Part shown: positions 15,482 to 24,159 of the stretch, piece after piece
Layout: each line of letters opens with the position of its first letter
Position numbering within the stretch: the first letter of the stretch is position 1
Assembly (NCBI GenBank): GCA_900549235.1
Contig: URNT01000005.1
Coordinates: 1-64,000 of the forward strand
Direction: 5' to 3'
DNA: 64,000 bases
Origin: an uncultured Clostridium sp.
Lineage (GTDB): Bacteria; Bacillota; Clostridia; Lachnospirales; Lachnospiraceae
Program-made: the position numbers and the translations under genes
Notes under the pieces: model-generated
What the model was told of the DNA's origin: nothing
Seen by the model: the letters and a program-made list of their open reading frames with translations, nothing else
Databases searched by the model: none

Positions 15482-16459
15482 TTATTGTCCTTTTTCCTCT
15501 GCCTCGATGTGGGGATCAAGCTGCCTTGCAATATGTAAGGACAGGTTGTTGACTACATCATGGATATTTCCGGACATGGTGCAGCCTGCTGCCCTTACAT
15601 GGCCGCCGCCTCCGAAGAAGGCCGCGATCTGGCTTACATCCACCAGCTTCTGGGAACGCAGGCTGACCTTATATTCATGGAGATCGGTCTGGTACAGGAA
15701 AATCGCCACCTCCACGCCATCTGTCAGGCGCAGCTGGTCGATGATTCCGTCCATATCTCTGCCGTCCACGCCGTAAAAGTCCATCTCATTTTTCCTGATG
15801 GCGCTGAAAATGCAGCGGCCGTCAAAAAATGTAACGCTTTCAAGAAGGGCCCGGCCCAGGATCTGATTCTGGATATAGGTCTTTTTATAAAAGCTGTTGT
15901 CGATAATGGAGCCGAAATCAATGCCCTTTGCCATCAGCTTTCCAGCAATCTCCATGGTGCGGGCAGATGTGCAGGAGTATTTGAACACGCCTGTATCATG
16001 GACAATGCCGGTATACAGACATTCTGCCGCATCTCTGTTAACCCCCTCCTCCTTCAGCTGGCCAAATAAAAGCTCACAGGTGGAGCTGCAGTCCCCGTCT
16101 ACAATGTTGGTGCCTGCATAGCGTGTATTGGTCACATGATGATCCAGACAGAGGCTCTTTCCTGCCCGTTTCAGATAACAGCCAAATTCTCCCAGACGCT
16201 CCGCGTCTCCGCTGTCCAGGCAGACACAGAGCTCATACGCCCTTTCATCTGCCTGATGGCGGATCTCATCAAAGCCCTTCAGATAGGAAAATTTATCAGA
16301 GGCTTCTTCCAGATAAACTACCGCCTCTATCTCCGGATAATTTGCCTGAAGATAATTGTAAAGCCCCAGAGCAGACCCCAGACAGTCTCCATCCGGGCGC
16401 ACATGGCCCAGAATGGCGGCTGACCTTACTCCTTCCAGCATCTGTTCCAGAATGGTCAT
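15482..16459 (-). CDS. nrnA: Bifunctional oligoribonuclease/PAP phosphatase (NrnA, DHH family)
   Basis: DHH-DHHA1 phosphoesterase of 325 aa that degrades short oligoribonucleotides and dephosphorylates 3'-phosphoadenosine 5'-phosphate. Metal-binding motifs are visible in order: GHVRPDGDCLGSALGL (about 18-33), VCLDSGDAERLG, the DHH itself in SLCLDHHVTNTRYAG, and a later YTGIVHDTGVF. The C-terminal DHHA1 domain has FFGGGGHVRAAGC. It overlaps rbfA by 4 bp. The rbfA-nrnA-truB order is widely conserved in Firmicutes. Confidence 0.95.
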   Translation of the reverse strand: MTILEQMLEGVRSAAILGHVRPDGDCLGSALGLYNYLQANYPEIEAVVYLEEASDKFSYLKGFDEIRHQADERAYELCVCLDSGDAERLGEFGCYLKRAGKSLCLDHHVTNTRYAGTNIVDGDCSSTCELLFGQLKEEGVNRDAAECLYTGIVHDTGVFKYSCTSARTMEIAGKLMAKGIDFGSIIDNSFYKKTYIQNQILGRALLESVTFFDGRCIFSAIRKNEMDFYGVDGRDMDGIIDQLRLTDGVEVAIFLYQTDLHEYKVSLRSQKLVDVSQIAAFFGGGGHVRAAGCTMSGNIHDVVNNLSLHIARQLDPHIEAEEKGQ

Positions 16460-16845
16460 TCATTTTCCTCCTCTGCTTCCTCCTCATGGTGAAGGTCCTT
16501 TGTAACCTCATCAATGAGCCTTGACATGTTTACGCCATATTCAATGGACTGATCCAGAATGAAGCGGATCTCCGGAGTGTTGCGGAGGTTGATCCTTCTT
16601 GCAAGCTCCCTGCGGACATACCCCTCCGCGCTCTTAAGGCCCTCAAGAGTTGCCTTCGCGCCTTCTTCATTTCCAAGGACGCTGATATAGGCCTTGCAGT
16701 ATTTAAGGTCAGGAGTAACCTCAACGGATACTACCGTGGTCATGGGATGGATCCGCGGATCCTTGATCCCGTTTCGGATGATCTCGCTCAGCTCTCTCTG
16801 GACTTCCATATTGATCCTTGTGTTCTTAATGCTGTTTTTACGCAT
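16456..16845 (-). CDS. rbfA: 30S ribosome-binding factor RbfA
   Basis: Ribosome maturation factor of 129 aa acting late in 30S assembly. A KH-like fold is indicated by NMEVQRELSEIIRNGIKDPRI, VVSVEVTPDLKYCKAYISVLG and RRELARRINLRNTPEIRFILDQSIEYG, all typical of RbfA. The acidic Glu-rich tail (last 15 residues) is common in this clade. It lies 33 bp downstream of infB and overlaps nrnA by 4 bp. Confidence 0.96.
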   Translation of the reverse strand: MRKNSIKNTRINMEVQRELSEIIRNGIKDPRIHPMTTVVSVEVTPDLKYCKAYISVLGNEEGAKATLEGLKSAEGYVRRELARRINLRNTPEIRFILDQSIEYGVNMSRLIDEVTKDLHHEEEAEEENE

Positions 16846-16878
16846 TCATTCCCTCTCTTTTCTATCAAAACCAGGAGT

Positions 16879-19482
16879 CTATCTTGGCACCTCTACCATG
16901 ATATATGCCTCGATCTCGTCGTCCTCCTGAAGGTCGTTGAATTTCTCAAATACAAGACCGCACTCGTAGCCTGCCGCTACCTCCTTTACGTCATCCTTAA
17001 AGCGCTTTAAGGATGCCAGCGGTCCCTCGAAGATCTGCTCACCGGCTCTCTTAATGCGGCAGCTGCAGCCTCTCTGGAACTTGCCGTCCAGTACATAGGA
17101 GCCTGCGATCGTTCCTACGCCGGAGGCCTTAAAGGTCTGACGGATCACAGCATGGCCGATCACCTTCTCCTCAAAGACAGGATCCAGCATACCCTTCATG
17201 GCTGCCTCTACATCCTCGATGGCCTGGTAGATGACTCTGTACAGGCGGATGTCTACCTTCTCTCGCTCCGCAATGGACTTGGCGGTAGCATCAGGACGGA
17301 TGTTGAAGCCGATGATAATGGCGTTGGAGGCAGATGCCAGGGAAACGTCGGACTCGTTGATCGCGCCTACGCCGCCGTGGATCACCTTTACAACAACCTC
17401 CTCGTTGGACAGCTTTGTAAGGCTCTGCTTTACTGCCTCTACAGAGCCCTGTACATCCGCCTTAACAATCAGAGGCAGCTCTTTTACGTTGCCGGCCTTG
17501 ATCTGGCTGAACAGGTCGTCTAAGGACAGCTTCGCCTTAGTATCTTCAATCAGCTTATTCTTACCCTCGGAAATGAAGGTCTCGGCAAAGTTTCTTGCTT
17601 CCTTCTCATTTTCCGTTGCCACAAATACCTCGCCGGCATTTGGAACGTCATTGAGGCCCAGGATCTCAACTGGAGTAGATGGACCTGCCTCCTTTACCCG
17701 GCGTCCCTTATCATCCATCATAGCGCGGATCTTACCGTAACATGCGCCTGCAGCAATGGTCTCGCCTACACGAAGGGTTCCCTTCTGCACCAGGACGGTA
17801 GCAACCGGGCCCTTGCCCTTGTCAAGCTCAGCCTCGATTACGAGACCGCGTCCCTTACGGTTTGGATTTGCCTTAAGCTCCAGTACATCAGCTGTTAAGA
17901 GCACCATTTCAAGAAGGTCTGTAATACCCTCCCTGGTATGAGCGGACACAGGAACGAAAATGGTACTGCCGCCCCAGTCCTCAGGAATCAGCTCGTACTC
18001 AGACAGCTCCTGTTTTACCTTATCTACATTGGCACTTGGCTTATCAATCTTGTTGATGGCAACGATGATCTCTACACCGGCTGCCTTGGCGTGGTTGATG
18101 GCCTCTACAGTCTGAGGCATCACGCCGTCATCTGCCGCTACAACCAGGATCGCAATATCCGTAGACTGGGCACCTCTCATACGCATGGCGGTAAATGCCT
18201 CATGTCCCGGTGTATCAAGGAAGGTGATCTTGCGGCCGTTCATCTCAATCACAGACGCACCGATATGCTGTGTGATGCCGCCGGCCTCACGGGCTGTCAC
18301 ATTACTCTGGCGGATGGCATCTAACAGGGAGGTTTTACCGTGGTCAACGTGTCCCATCACGCAGACAACCGGGGAACGCGGAACCATATCGGCCTCATTT
18401 TCCTCATCCTCTTTTAAGAGTTCTGCGATCACGTCGATCTTCTCTTCCTTCTCGCACAGCACCTCAAATTCCATGGCGATCTCTTCTGCCTGCTCGTAGT
18501 CGATCTCCTGGTTTAAGGTTACCATCTGTCCCTTTAAGAACAGCTTCTTAACGATTACAGACGGCTGCAGCTTCATCTTATCTGCCAGTTCCTTAATGGT
18601 CAGGGTCTCTGGTAAGGTAATGGTCTTAACATCCTCTACCTTTGCCTCCTCCTTCTTTGGCTGAGGCATGATAAATGCGCCCTTTCCTGTCTTTGGTGCC
18701 TTCTTCTTTCCGTCCTCTACACGGTCTCTCTTGTCAAAACGGTCATTCTTATGAGCGGTCTTGTTCTGACGGCTGCTGGTTGGCTTTGTCTGGATCGGAG
18801 TGTCAAAGGACATCTTGGAATCGCGGCCTCCGGAACGGCGGTTATTATCGCGGCCTGCGCCTCTCTGATCTCTGTCCTTATCCTCGCCCGGACGGCCGAA
18901 GGAGCCTCCCTGGCCTCTCTGTCCAAAGGAACCTCCCTGTCCGCCGCGGTTTCCAAAGGAACCTCCCTGACGGCTTCCCTGGCGCCCGTCGCGGCTTCCC
19001 TGGTAGCCTCCCTGGCGGCCCTCACGGTTTCCATCGCGGTTTCCCTGGTAGCCTCCCTGACGGCCCTCGCGGTTTCCGTCACGGCTTCCCTGGTAGCCTC
19101 CCTGGCGCCCGTCACGGTTTCCCTGACGGCTGTCCCTGCGGTTTTCACCCTGTGCGCTCTCGCCTCCCTGTGACTTTACAGACTCTCCGCCCTGAGGCTT
19201 CTGGGAAGCCGGACGCTTGATCTGCTGCTGGGCGTTCTGGGGCCGGAATACGGCAGTCAGTTTCTTCTTTGCAGGCTCTCCCTTGGATGTCTCTGTTTTT
19301 GATGTATCGGCCTTTGGAGCCTCCTTCTTTGGATTAAAAGAATTCCTCACTATATCCTCCTGTGCTTTTGAAACGCTGGAAGAAGCATAAAGCTCCCCTC
19401 CATGGTTATCCTTCTGTTTGATCACGTCTAATATTTCCTTGCTGCTTTTACCCAGCTCATTTGCCAGTTCACTCACTTTCAT
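16879..19482 (-). CDS. infB: Translation initiation factor IF-2
   Basis: GTPase of 867 aa that places initiator fMet-tRNA on the 30S subunit. The N-terminal IF2_N helix pair MKVSELANELGKSSKEILDV is followed by a long low-complexity region (about 50-225) with Arg/Gly-rich repeats. A second IF2_N motif follows at about 290-340. The GTPase domain starts near residue 370 with GHVDHGKTSLLD (G1), then DTPGHEAF (G3) and NKIDKP (G4), and the C-terminal domains II-IV are complete, ending IEAYIMVEVPR. GGAGGTAG precedes the start. It overlaps the stop of the L7Ae-type gene by 14 bp. Confidence 0.97.
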   Translation of the reverse strand: MKVSELANELGKSSKEILDVIKQKDNHGGELYASSSVSKAQEDIVRNSFNPKKEAPKADTSKTETSKGEPAKKKLTAVFRPQNAQQQIKRPASQKPQGGESVKSQGGESAQGENRRDSRQGNRDGRQGGYQGSRDGNREGRQGGYQGNRDGNREGRQGGYQGSRDGRQGSRQGGSFGNRGGQGGSFGQRGQGGSFGRPGEDKDRDQRGAGRDNNRRSGGRDSKMSFDTPIQTKPTSSRQNKTAHKNDRFDKRDRVEDGKKKAPKTGKGAFIMPQPKKEEAKVEDVKTITLPETLTIKELADKMKLQPSVIVKKLFLKGQMVTLNQEIDYEQAEEIAMEFEVLCEKEEKIDVIAELLKEDEENEADMVPRSPVVCVMGHVDHGKTSLLDAIRQSNVTAREAGGITQHIGASVIEMNGRKITFLDTPGHEAFTAMRMRGAQSTDIAILVVAADDGVMPQTVEAINHAKAAGVEIIVAINKIDKPSANVDKVKQELSEYELIPEDWGGSTIFVPVSAHTREGITDLLEMVLLTADVLELKANPNRKGRGLVIEAELDKGKGPVATVLVQKGTLRVGETIAAGACYGKIRAMMDDKGRRVKEAGPSTPVEILGLNDVPNAGEVFVATENEKEARNFAETFISEGKNKLIEDTKAKLSLDDLFSQIKAGNVKELPLIVKADVQGSVEAVKQSLTKLSNEEVVVKVIHGGVGAINESDVSLASASNAIIIGFNIRPDATAKSIAEREKVDIRLYRVIYQAIEDVEAAMKGMLDPVFEEKVIGHAVIRQTFKASGVGTIAGSYVLDGKFQRGCSCRIKRAGEQIFEGPLASLKRFKDDVKEVAAGYECGLVFEKFNDLQEDDEIEAYIMVEVPR
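18883..19137 (-). repeat. Coding Gly/Arg-rich repeats in IF-2
   Basis: Residues about 116-200 of IF-2 are built from 15-aa units of the form GNREGRQGGYQGSRD (three near-copies at 121-165), then GGSFGxRGQ units (173-197). The DNA repeats with a 45-bp period. The array lies wholly inside infB, in frame, and encodes a disordered RGG-like linker between the two IF2_N modules. It is not CRISPR. Confidence 0.85.
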
Positions 19483-19804
19483 TCAAACTACCTCCATTCA
19501 TATTCATCAGTCCTGCCATGGACTTGGCAAAGCCTGCATCCTCTACAGACAGCGAAGCCCTAAATTCCTGTCCCATGGCGTGCCCAAGCTCATCCTTTGT
19601 ACCAAACAGACAGATTGGAACCTTATAGTAAGCACACATATTGGTAAACATCTTCTTTGTATTGTCCGAGGCCTCCTCTGATACGATCACCAGATGGGCC
19701 CTTCCGCTCTTGACTGATTTTTCCGTGGAAAATTCTCCGCTGACCACCTTCCTGGCTCTTTTTGCCAGCCCGATAAGGCTCAGTACCTTTTTCTTATCTG
19801 CCAA
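19469..19804 (-). CDS. ylxQ: L7Ae-family ribosomal-like protein YlxQ
   Basis: RNA-binding protein of 111 aa in the L7Ae/L30e fold (K-turn binder). KVLSLIGLAKRARKVVSGEF and the segments AHLVIVSEEASDNT and KVPICLFGTKDELGHAMG are typical of YlxQ between ylxR and infB. The start chosen is a TTG at 19804 (reading M-A-D-K-K-K), which has an AAGGAG 10 nt upstream and overlaps the ylxR stop by 11 bp. An upstream in-frame ATG at 19957 would add 51 residues read through ylxR in another frame and is not credible. The stop overlaps infB by 14 bp. Confidence 0.9.
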   Translation of the reverse strand: MADKKKVLSLIGLAKRARKVVSGEFSTEKSVKSGRAHLVIVSEEASDNTKKMFTNMCAYYKVPICLFGTKDELGHAMGQEFRASLSVEDAGFAKSMAGLMNMNGGSLNESE

Positions 19805-20066
19805 TTTCTTCCATCTCCTTTTCCAGAGCTTCGTATACCTCTTTGGGGATCGCCATTTTGAAGGAACGCTCCAGTCCCTTTGATCTGGCGGCCTTCCTGA
19901 AGCACTCCATAGACGGACACAGATAGGCGCCTCTGCCGTTCTTGCGGCCGGTGGCATCCAGAAGGATCTCGTCTTCGGCGGTCTTTATGACTCTTATCAT
20001 CTCTCGTTTGTTCTTCATCTCCTGGCAGCCAATGCACTGCCTGAGCGGGATTTTTTTCATGCTCAC
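19794..20066 (-). CDS. ylxR: YlxR family protein (RNase P modulator RnpM-like)
   Basis: Small protein of 90 aa of the YlxR family between nusA and infB. LRQCIGCQEMKNKREMIRVIK and DATGRKNGRGAYLCPSMEC are the family signatures, with Cys11 and Cys14 in the first. In Bacillus the family member is reported as a nucleoid-associated/RNase P-modulating protein. The start is a GTG at 20066 with AGGAG 8 nt upstream; an ATG two codons later is 14 nt from the same site. It overlaps ylxQ. Confidence 0.93.
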   Translation of the reverse strand: MSMKKIPLRQCIGCQEMKNKREMIRVIKTAEDEILLDATGRKNGRGAYLCPSMECFRKAARSKGLERSFKMAIPKEVYEALEKEMEEIGR

Positions 20067-20133
20067 TTATATCACTCCTAATCTCTCAGCAGCCGGGACA
20101 TACAGATGGCGGGAATCCATCACAAGACGCGTT

Positions 20134-21291
20134 TTAGGCGTCTTCTCCCTGATCCTCATCCTGGTAGTCTTCCTGATCGTTTTCCTGGTATTCCTCTGCA
20201 GGTGTGGGGGCCGGATTGTCTCCGTACTGGAGGCCCATCTGTTCAAAGAGCCCCATCTCCTTTGCCTGTGTTTCACTCTTGATGTCAATCTTAAAGCCGG
20301 TCAGCCTTGCCGCCAGTCTTGCGTTCTGGCCCTCCTTGCCGATGGCAAGGGAAAGCTGGTAATCCGGAACAATGACCTGGGCCTCTCTCTCCTCCTCGTC
20401 TGCCACCACGCAGATCACCTTGGCGGGACTTAAGGCATTCTCGATCAGATAAGCCGCGTTGTCATCCCAGTTGATAATATCGATCTTCTCGCCTCTCAGT
20501 TCATTGACAACGGAGTTGACTCTCGCGCCGTTCAGACCCACGCAGGCGCCTACCGGGTCTACGTTGGCATCATTAGATTTTACCGCGATCTTGGTTCTGG
20601 AACCTGCTTCTCTGGCAATGGCCTTGATCTCTACGGTGCCGTCCCGCACCTCAGCTACCTCTGACTCAAAGAGGCGCTTTACAAGGTCCGGATGGGTTCT
20701 GGATACGGAAACCCTTGGTCCCTTAGGTGTATCCTTTACCTCAAGGATATATACCTTGATACGGTCATTTGGCCGGAAGGTCTCACCCTTTACCTGCTCG
20801 CTCTCATTTAAGATGGCGTCTACCTTACCCAGGTTAACGCTTACATTTCTTCCCAGATAGCGCTGTACCAGTCCTGTTACCACATCCTTTTCCATAGTGT
20901 AGTAATCGTTGTACAGGGACTTGCGTTCCTCCTCACGGATCTTCTGAAGGATCACGTTCTTCGCGTTCTGAGTAGCAATCCTTCCGAATTTCTTGGAATC
21001 CAGCGGGATCTGTACCGTATCGCCAAGGACATACTTGGGGCTTAACATCCTGGCGTCTGCCAGGCTGATCTCCAGCACATCATCCTCAACATCTTCTACT
21101 ACCGTCTTTTCCGCATACACCGCGAAATCACCGGTTGTCCGGTTCATGGTGACCTTTACGTTATCGGCTTTGCCAAAATGATTCTTACAGGCGGTGATGA
21201 GAGAGTTCTCAATCGCCTCGATCATGGTATCCTTTGAGATATTTTTCTCCTTTTCTAATATCTCCATTGCCTCTAACAGTTCCTTGTTCAT
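20134..21291 (-). CDS. nusA: Transcription termination/antitermination protein NusA
   Basis: RNA polymerase-associated factor of 385 aa. The N-terminal RNAP-binding domain (about 1-130, MNKELLEAMEILEKEKNI) is followed by an S1 domain (about 133-200), KH1 (EAGSRTKIAVKSNDANVDPVGACVG) and KH2 (QLSLAIGKEGQNARLAARLTG), with the family motif INWDDNAAYLI. The Gln/Asp/Glu-rich C-terminal tail is variable in Firmicutes; no E. coli-type C-terminal acidic repeats are present. GGAGGATAAAC precedes the start. It is second in the rimP-led operon. Confidence 0.97.
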   Translation of the reverse strand: MNKELLEAMEILEKEKNISKDTMIEAIENSLITACKNHFGKADNVKVTMNRTTGDFAVYAEKTVVEDVEDDVLEISLADARMLSPKYVLGDTVQIPLDSKKFGRIATQNAKNVILQKIREEERKSLYNDYYTMEKDVVTGLVQRYLGRNVSVNLGKVDAILNESEQVKGETFRPNDRIKVYILEVKDTPKGPRVSVSRTHPDLVKRLFESEVAEVRDGTVEIKAIAREAGSRTKIAVKSNDANVDPVGACVGLNGARVNSVVNELRGEKIDIINWDDNAAYLIENALSPAKVICVVADEEEREAQVIVPDYQLSLAIGKEGQNARLAARLTGFKIDIKSETQAKEMGLFEQMGLQYGDNPAPTPAEEYQENDQEDYQDEDQGEDA

Positions 21292-21312
21292 GTTTATCCT
21301 CCTATCAATCCG

Positions 21313-21783
21313 TTAAAAATCCAGCGCCAGCCGAATCAGGGCAATGTCGGCCTTCTCAAATACCATCTGGCTTCCGTCTTCCATGGCCAGTGTAACTGTC
21401 TTATCATCGTATGCGCTCAGAGCCCCGGTAAATTCTTTCTGTTTGTCGATCTGACGGTACAGCCTTACATCTACATCCCTGCCCAGACTTCTCGCAAAGT
21501 CCTTTTCCTTCTTTAAAGGACGGCCAAGACCGGGAGAGCTTACCTCTAAAATGTAGCTTTCGTCAATAAAGTCCTCTTTATCCAGCCAGTCTCCCAGCTT
21601 CCTGCTGATAACCTCGCAGTCGTCTACGGCAATGCCGCCTTCCTTATCAATATACGCTCTCAGATACCATGTACCGGCTTCCTTTACATACTCTACATCC
21701 ACCAGCTCAAAGCTGTGCTCTGCCATCAGGGGAAGGAGATACGCCTCCACTCGGCTTTCGTAGCTCTCTTTCTTTCCCATCAT
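21313..21783 (-). CDS. rimP: Ribosome maturation factor RimP
   Basis: 30S assembly factor of 156 aa. The N-terminal domain has ESRVEAYLLPLMAEHSFELVDVEYVKEAG and WYLRAYIDKEGGIAVDDCE, then LEVSSPGLGRPLKKEKDFARSLG, all diagnostic. The start is placed at 21783 or the next ATG at 21780, directly after AGGTGGTGGA; the ORF is open to 21837 but that region covers the leader hairpin. It is the first gene of the nusA-infB operon, as usual in Firmicutes. Confidence 0.94.
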   Translation of the reverse strand: MMGKKESYESRVEAYLLPLMAEHSFELVDVEYVKEAGTWYLRAYIDKEGGIAVDDCEVISRKLGDWLDKEDFIDESYILEVSSPGLGRPLKKEKDFARSLGRDVDVRLYRQIDKQKEFTGALSAYDDKTVTLAMEDGSQMVFEKADIALIRLALDF

Positions 21784-21816
21784 TCCACCACCTTTCCTTT
21801 TCTCCCATACAATACG

Positions 21817-21842
21817 AAAGAGTGGACCGGCGTCCACTCTTT
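21817..21842 (-). promoter_or_regulatory. Hairpin in the rimP-nusA leader
   Basis: AAAGAGTGGAC (21817-21827) and GTCCACTCTTT (21832-21842) form a perfect 11-bp stem with a 4-nt loop, about 30 nt from the predicted transcription start and 33 nt upstream of the rimP start. After the stem the minus strand reads CGTATTG, so only three U residues close the stem. It could act as an inefficient attenuator sensed by NusA itself, which is inference. Confidence 0.55.
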
Positions 21843-21871
21843 ATCAGTAATCAACATTAGTTATCGTATAC

Positions 21872-21900
21872 ACTATACCATTATGTGACGGTAAATGCAA
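21872..21900 (-). promoter_or_regulatory. Promoter of the rimP-nusA-infB operon
   Basis: Minus strand: -35 TTGCAT (21900-21895), 17 bp, -10 TATAGT (21877-21872). The leader of roughly 80 nt includes the 21817-21842 hairpin. Confidence 0.75.
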
Positions 21901-22026
21901 GCTTTTTAAGGAATTTTCTTCAATCTTTTCTTTATTTTACAAACAGCTGTGTCCAGTAATGGGTGCCGTTTCCGTCCTGAACATGCTTTATGGAAAGGCA
22001 TTAGGAGTTTTCTGGAAACCCTCCCC

Positions 22027-23166
22027 TTACAGCATCGCCCGTCCCCGGCACCAGGTCTGAAGCACATTGTACCCTCCATCCAGCACCACCAGGTCGGCGT
22101 CGCAGCCTGCAGCGATCCGTCCCTTCCTGTCCGCTACGCCAAGACAGCGGGCCGGGTTAAGGGTGCAGGAATTTACCGCGGCGTCAAAAGGCACCATGGC
22201 ATCTTCCACCAGAATCTTAAGGCCACGATTCATATTCAAGGTGCTTCCTGCAATGGTGTCAGTTCCCTTAAGCCTTGCCAGTCCGTCCTCACCAATCTCG
22301 ATGTCATGGCCGCCCAACTGATAATTACCGCCTGGAGGGCAGTGCTTTGCACGAAGAGAGTCGCTGATCATAATGGCATAGTCCCGTCCCTTGGCCGTAA
22401 AGAAATTGTTCAGAGCCGCCAGATGAGAGTGGCAGCCGTCGCAGATTATCTCACCGTAAATATCTCTTACGCGGAAAGCCGTACCTACCATCCCCGGCTT
22501 TCTGTGGTGGTAGGGCGTCATGCCGTTATATACATGGGTCATGGAGGCAGCGCCATTTGCAATTCCAAGAAGGGCATCCTCATATGTGCCGGCCGTATGA
22601 CCCATGCTGACTACCACTCCGTGGGTGGAGCAGTATCTTGTAAGAGCATGGCGGGGATCCCGCTCAGGAGCCAGGGTAATATAGCGGATCAGCCCCTTTG
22701 CAGCCTCCTGGTACATCTGGAACTGCTGTACGGAAGCCTCGGCAATAGCCTCCGGAGGCTGAGCTCCCTTATACTCCATATCCAGATAAGGCCCTTCAAA
22801 GTGGATGCCTAAAATCTCTGCTCCCTCATACCCCTCTTCTGCCACACGGGCTACATTTTCCACCGCTTTTAAAAGCACATCCGGAAGCTGGGTGACCGTA
22901 GTAGGAAGAATGGAAGTAACCCCCTCCTCCGGAATCCGGCGCATCCAGTCTCTTAATCCCTCCGGCTCTCCGTCATTGGTATCAAAGCCGTAGGCTCCAT
23001 GGGTGTGAATGTCAATAAATCCAGGAAGTACCCGGCTCTCTCCGTAATCCTCATCTGCCGGTCCGCTTGCGTAGGGTACAATCCGTTGGATCCTCCCGTC
23101 CTCGATTTCCAGCTGGGCTGCCATAAACTGGCCGCCGATCCATATCTTTTTTCCCTGAATCCGCAT
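22027..23166 (-). CDS. nagA: N-acetylglucosamine-6-phosphate deacetylase
   Basis: Amidohydrolase of 379 aa that removes acetate from GlcNAc-6-phosphate in amino sugar catabolism. Metal and substrate motifs: GFIDIHTHGAYGFDTNDG (about 52-69), ILGIHFEGPYLDMEYKGA with the metal-binding Glu, VSMGHTAGTYEDA, MTHVYNGMTP, ICDGCHSH, and the C-terminal AAVNSCTLNPARCLG. AAGGAGATC precedes the start. It is transcribed alone from 23221-23248; no nagB is in the window. It may act on GlcNAc released from host glycans by the neighbouring operons. Confidence 0.95.
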   Translation of the reverse strand: MRIQGKKIWIGGQFMAAQLEIEDGRIQRIVPYASGPADEDYGESRVLPGFIDIHTHGAYGFDTNDGEPEGLRDWMRRIPEEGVTSILPTTVTQLPDVLLKAVENVARVAEEGYEGAEILGIHFEGPYLDMEYKGAQPPEAIAEASVQQFQMYQEAAKGLIRYITLAPERDPRHALTRYCSTHGVVVSMGHTAGTYEDALLGIANGAASMTHVYNGMTPYHHRKPGMVGTAFRVRDIYGEIICDGCHSHLAALNNFFTAKGRDYAIMISDSLRAKHCPPGGNYQLGGHDIEIGEDGLARLKGTDTIAGSTLNMNRGLKILVEDAMVPFDAAVNSCTLNPARCLGVADRKGRIAAGCDADLVVLDGGYNVLQTWCRGRAML

Positions 23167-23220
23167 ATACGATCTCCTTTTCTATGAATAAAATAATACA
23201 TCTATCTGTTTCCTATGTAC

Positions 23221-23248
23221 AGTATAACACGAAAGAAATTATTTTCAA
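23221..23248 (-). promoter_or_regulatory. nagA promoter
   Basis: Minus strand: -35 TTGAAA (23248-23243), 16 bp, -10 TATACT (23226-23221). Confidence 0.65.
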
Positions 23249-23297
23249 CAGAAAAGGAGATGTTAAAATATTTTCCCGGAATTTTGTTTGTGTTGTT

Positions 23298-24158
23298 CTA
23301 ATGAGAGGACGGGGTAAGATTTTCTTCGAATTCATCCAGTCTTGCGTCCTGATACTCCCCCTTATAAGAGCCGTTTACAAAAAGCCGGAGCCCCTGGCTT
23401 CTTAAGCGCTCCCAGGACGCTTCCTCTTTTTTCACCAGAATGGGATAATACAGTACTCCATTTAAAGCTGCAGCGTCTCTGTCTCCCGGGGCATCACCTA
23501 CCATAAGAACATGCTCTTTTTTATAACCCTTTCCCAGAAGCCGTCCAATACAGTATGCCTTGCTTCCTGCATCCTGCGACATAACGATGTCAGTGTGACG
23601 CAAAAGCCCCCATTCTTTCCATTCCTCCATAATGGCCTTTTCATTGGCTGAGGATACAATAGCCACATCCGCCCACCGATGAAGCTCTTCAAGGCCCTCT
23701 GCGGCTCCCTTAAAGGGCGCCTTTTCCTGCCGGGGCAGCCGGTCTACCATCTGGTTCACCGTCTCAGACCAGCTCAGTGTTTTTTTTAAGATCTCTGTTT
23801 CCGGCTTTTCCTCCTGTATATACCGGGCCAGGCCGGCTCCGGAAAGCTCCGGCGCGGCAGCTGTCCAGGCTGACAGCTCCGACAGGCCAGGAATCTTCTG
23901 CCAGCTTCTGTCGATCTCCCTGAGAGCCAGTTCAAGGCCCTTGAAGCGGTTGATCCCCCGCGTCATAGTATAAAGATTGATCTGATTCCAGAGGGCCTGT
24001 ATCTCATCCTGCCAGGCCTCCAGCCCCCATTCCCGTATCAGGCAGGGGCCGAAACAAAGGATATGCTTGCTGTCCATGGTATCCATGGCGCACCCGTCTG
24101 AATCAACACATACCAGATACTCCTTTTTCTTTAAAAAACAATCAAATATATCCTTCAT
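23298..24158 (-). CDS. HAD-superfamily hydrolase
   Basis: Soluble phosphatase-like protein of 286 aa. Motif I is CVDSDGCAMDTMD (Asp nucleophile at about residue 19, D-x-D), motif II is VAIVSSANE, and motif III/IV is the conserved Lys region followed by VLMVGDAPGDRDAA. A large helical cap lies between motifs I and II. The start at 24158 is supported by GGAGGAGAGG; the ORF is open to 24197, inside the kinase gene. It begins 1 nt after the kinase stop, so it is the last gene of the LacI-beta-glucuronidase operon. The substrate, probably a sugar phosphate, is unknown. Confidence 0.85.
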   Translation of the reverse strand: MKDIFDCFLKKKEYLVCVDSDGCAMDTMDSKHILCFGPCLIREWGLEAWQDEIQALWNQINLYTMTRGINRFKGLELALREIDRSWQKIPGLSELSAWTAAAPELSGAGLARYIQEEKPETEILKKTLSWSETVNQMVDRLPRQEKAPFKGAAEGLEELHRWADVAIVSSANEKAIMEEWKEWGLLRHTDIVMSQDAGSKAYCIGRLLGKGYKKEHVLMVGDAPGDRDAAALNGVLYYPILVKKEEASWERLRSQGLRLFVNGSYKGEYQDARLDEFEENLTPSSH

Positions 24159-24159
24159 C

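Noticed and set aside
18675..19220. Long open frames on both strands over the infB repeats, and a possible CRISPR array
   Set aside because: The 45-bp-period DNA repeats are in frame in infB and encode a Gly/Arg-rich linker; there are no unique spacers, and the other frames are open only because of the repeats.
19805..19957. N-terminal extension of the L7Ae-type protein to an ATG at 19957
   Set aside because: The extra 51 residues overlap ylxR in another frame and have no family similarity; a TTG with a good ribosome binding site gives the normal length.
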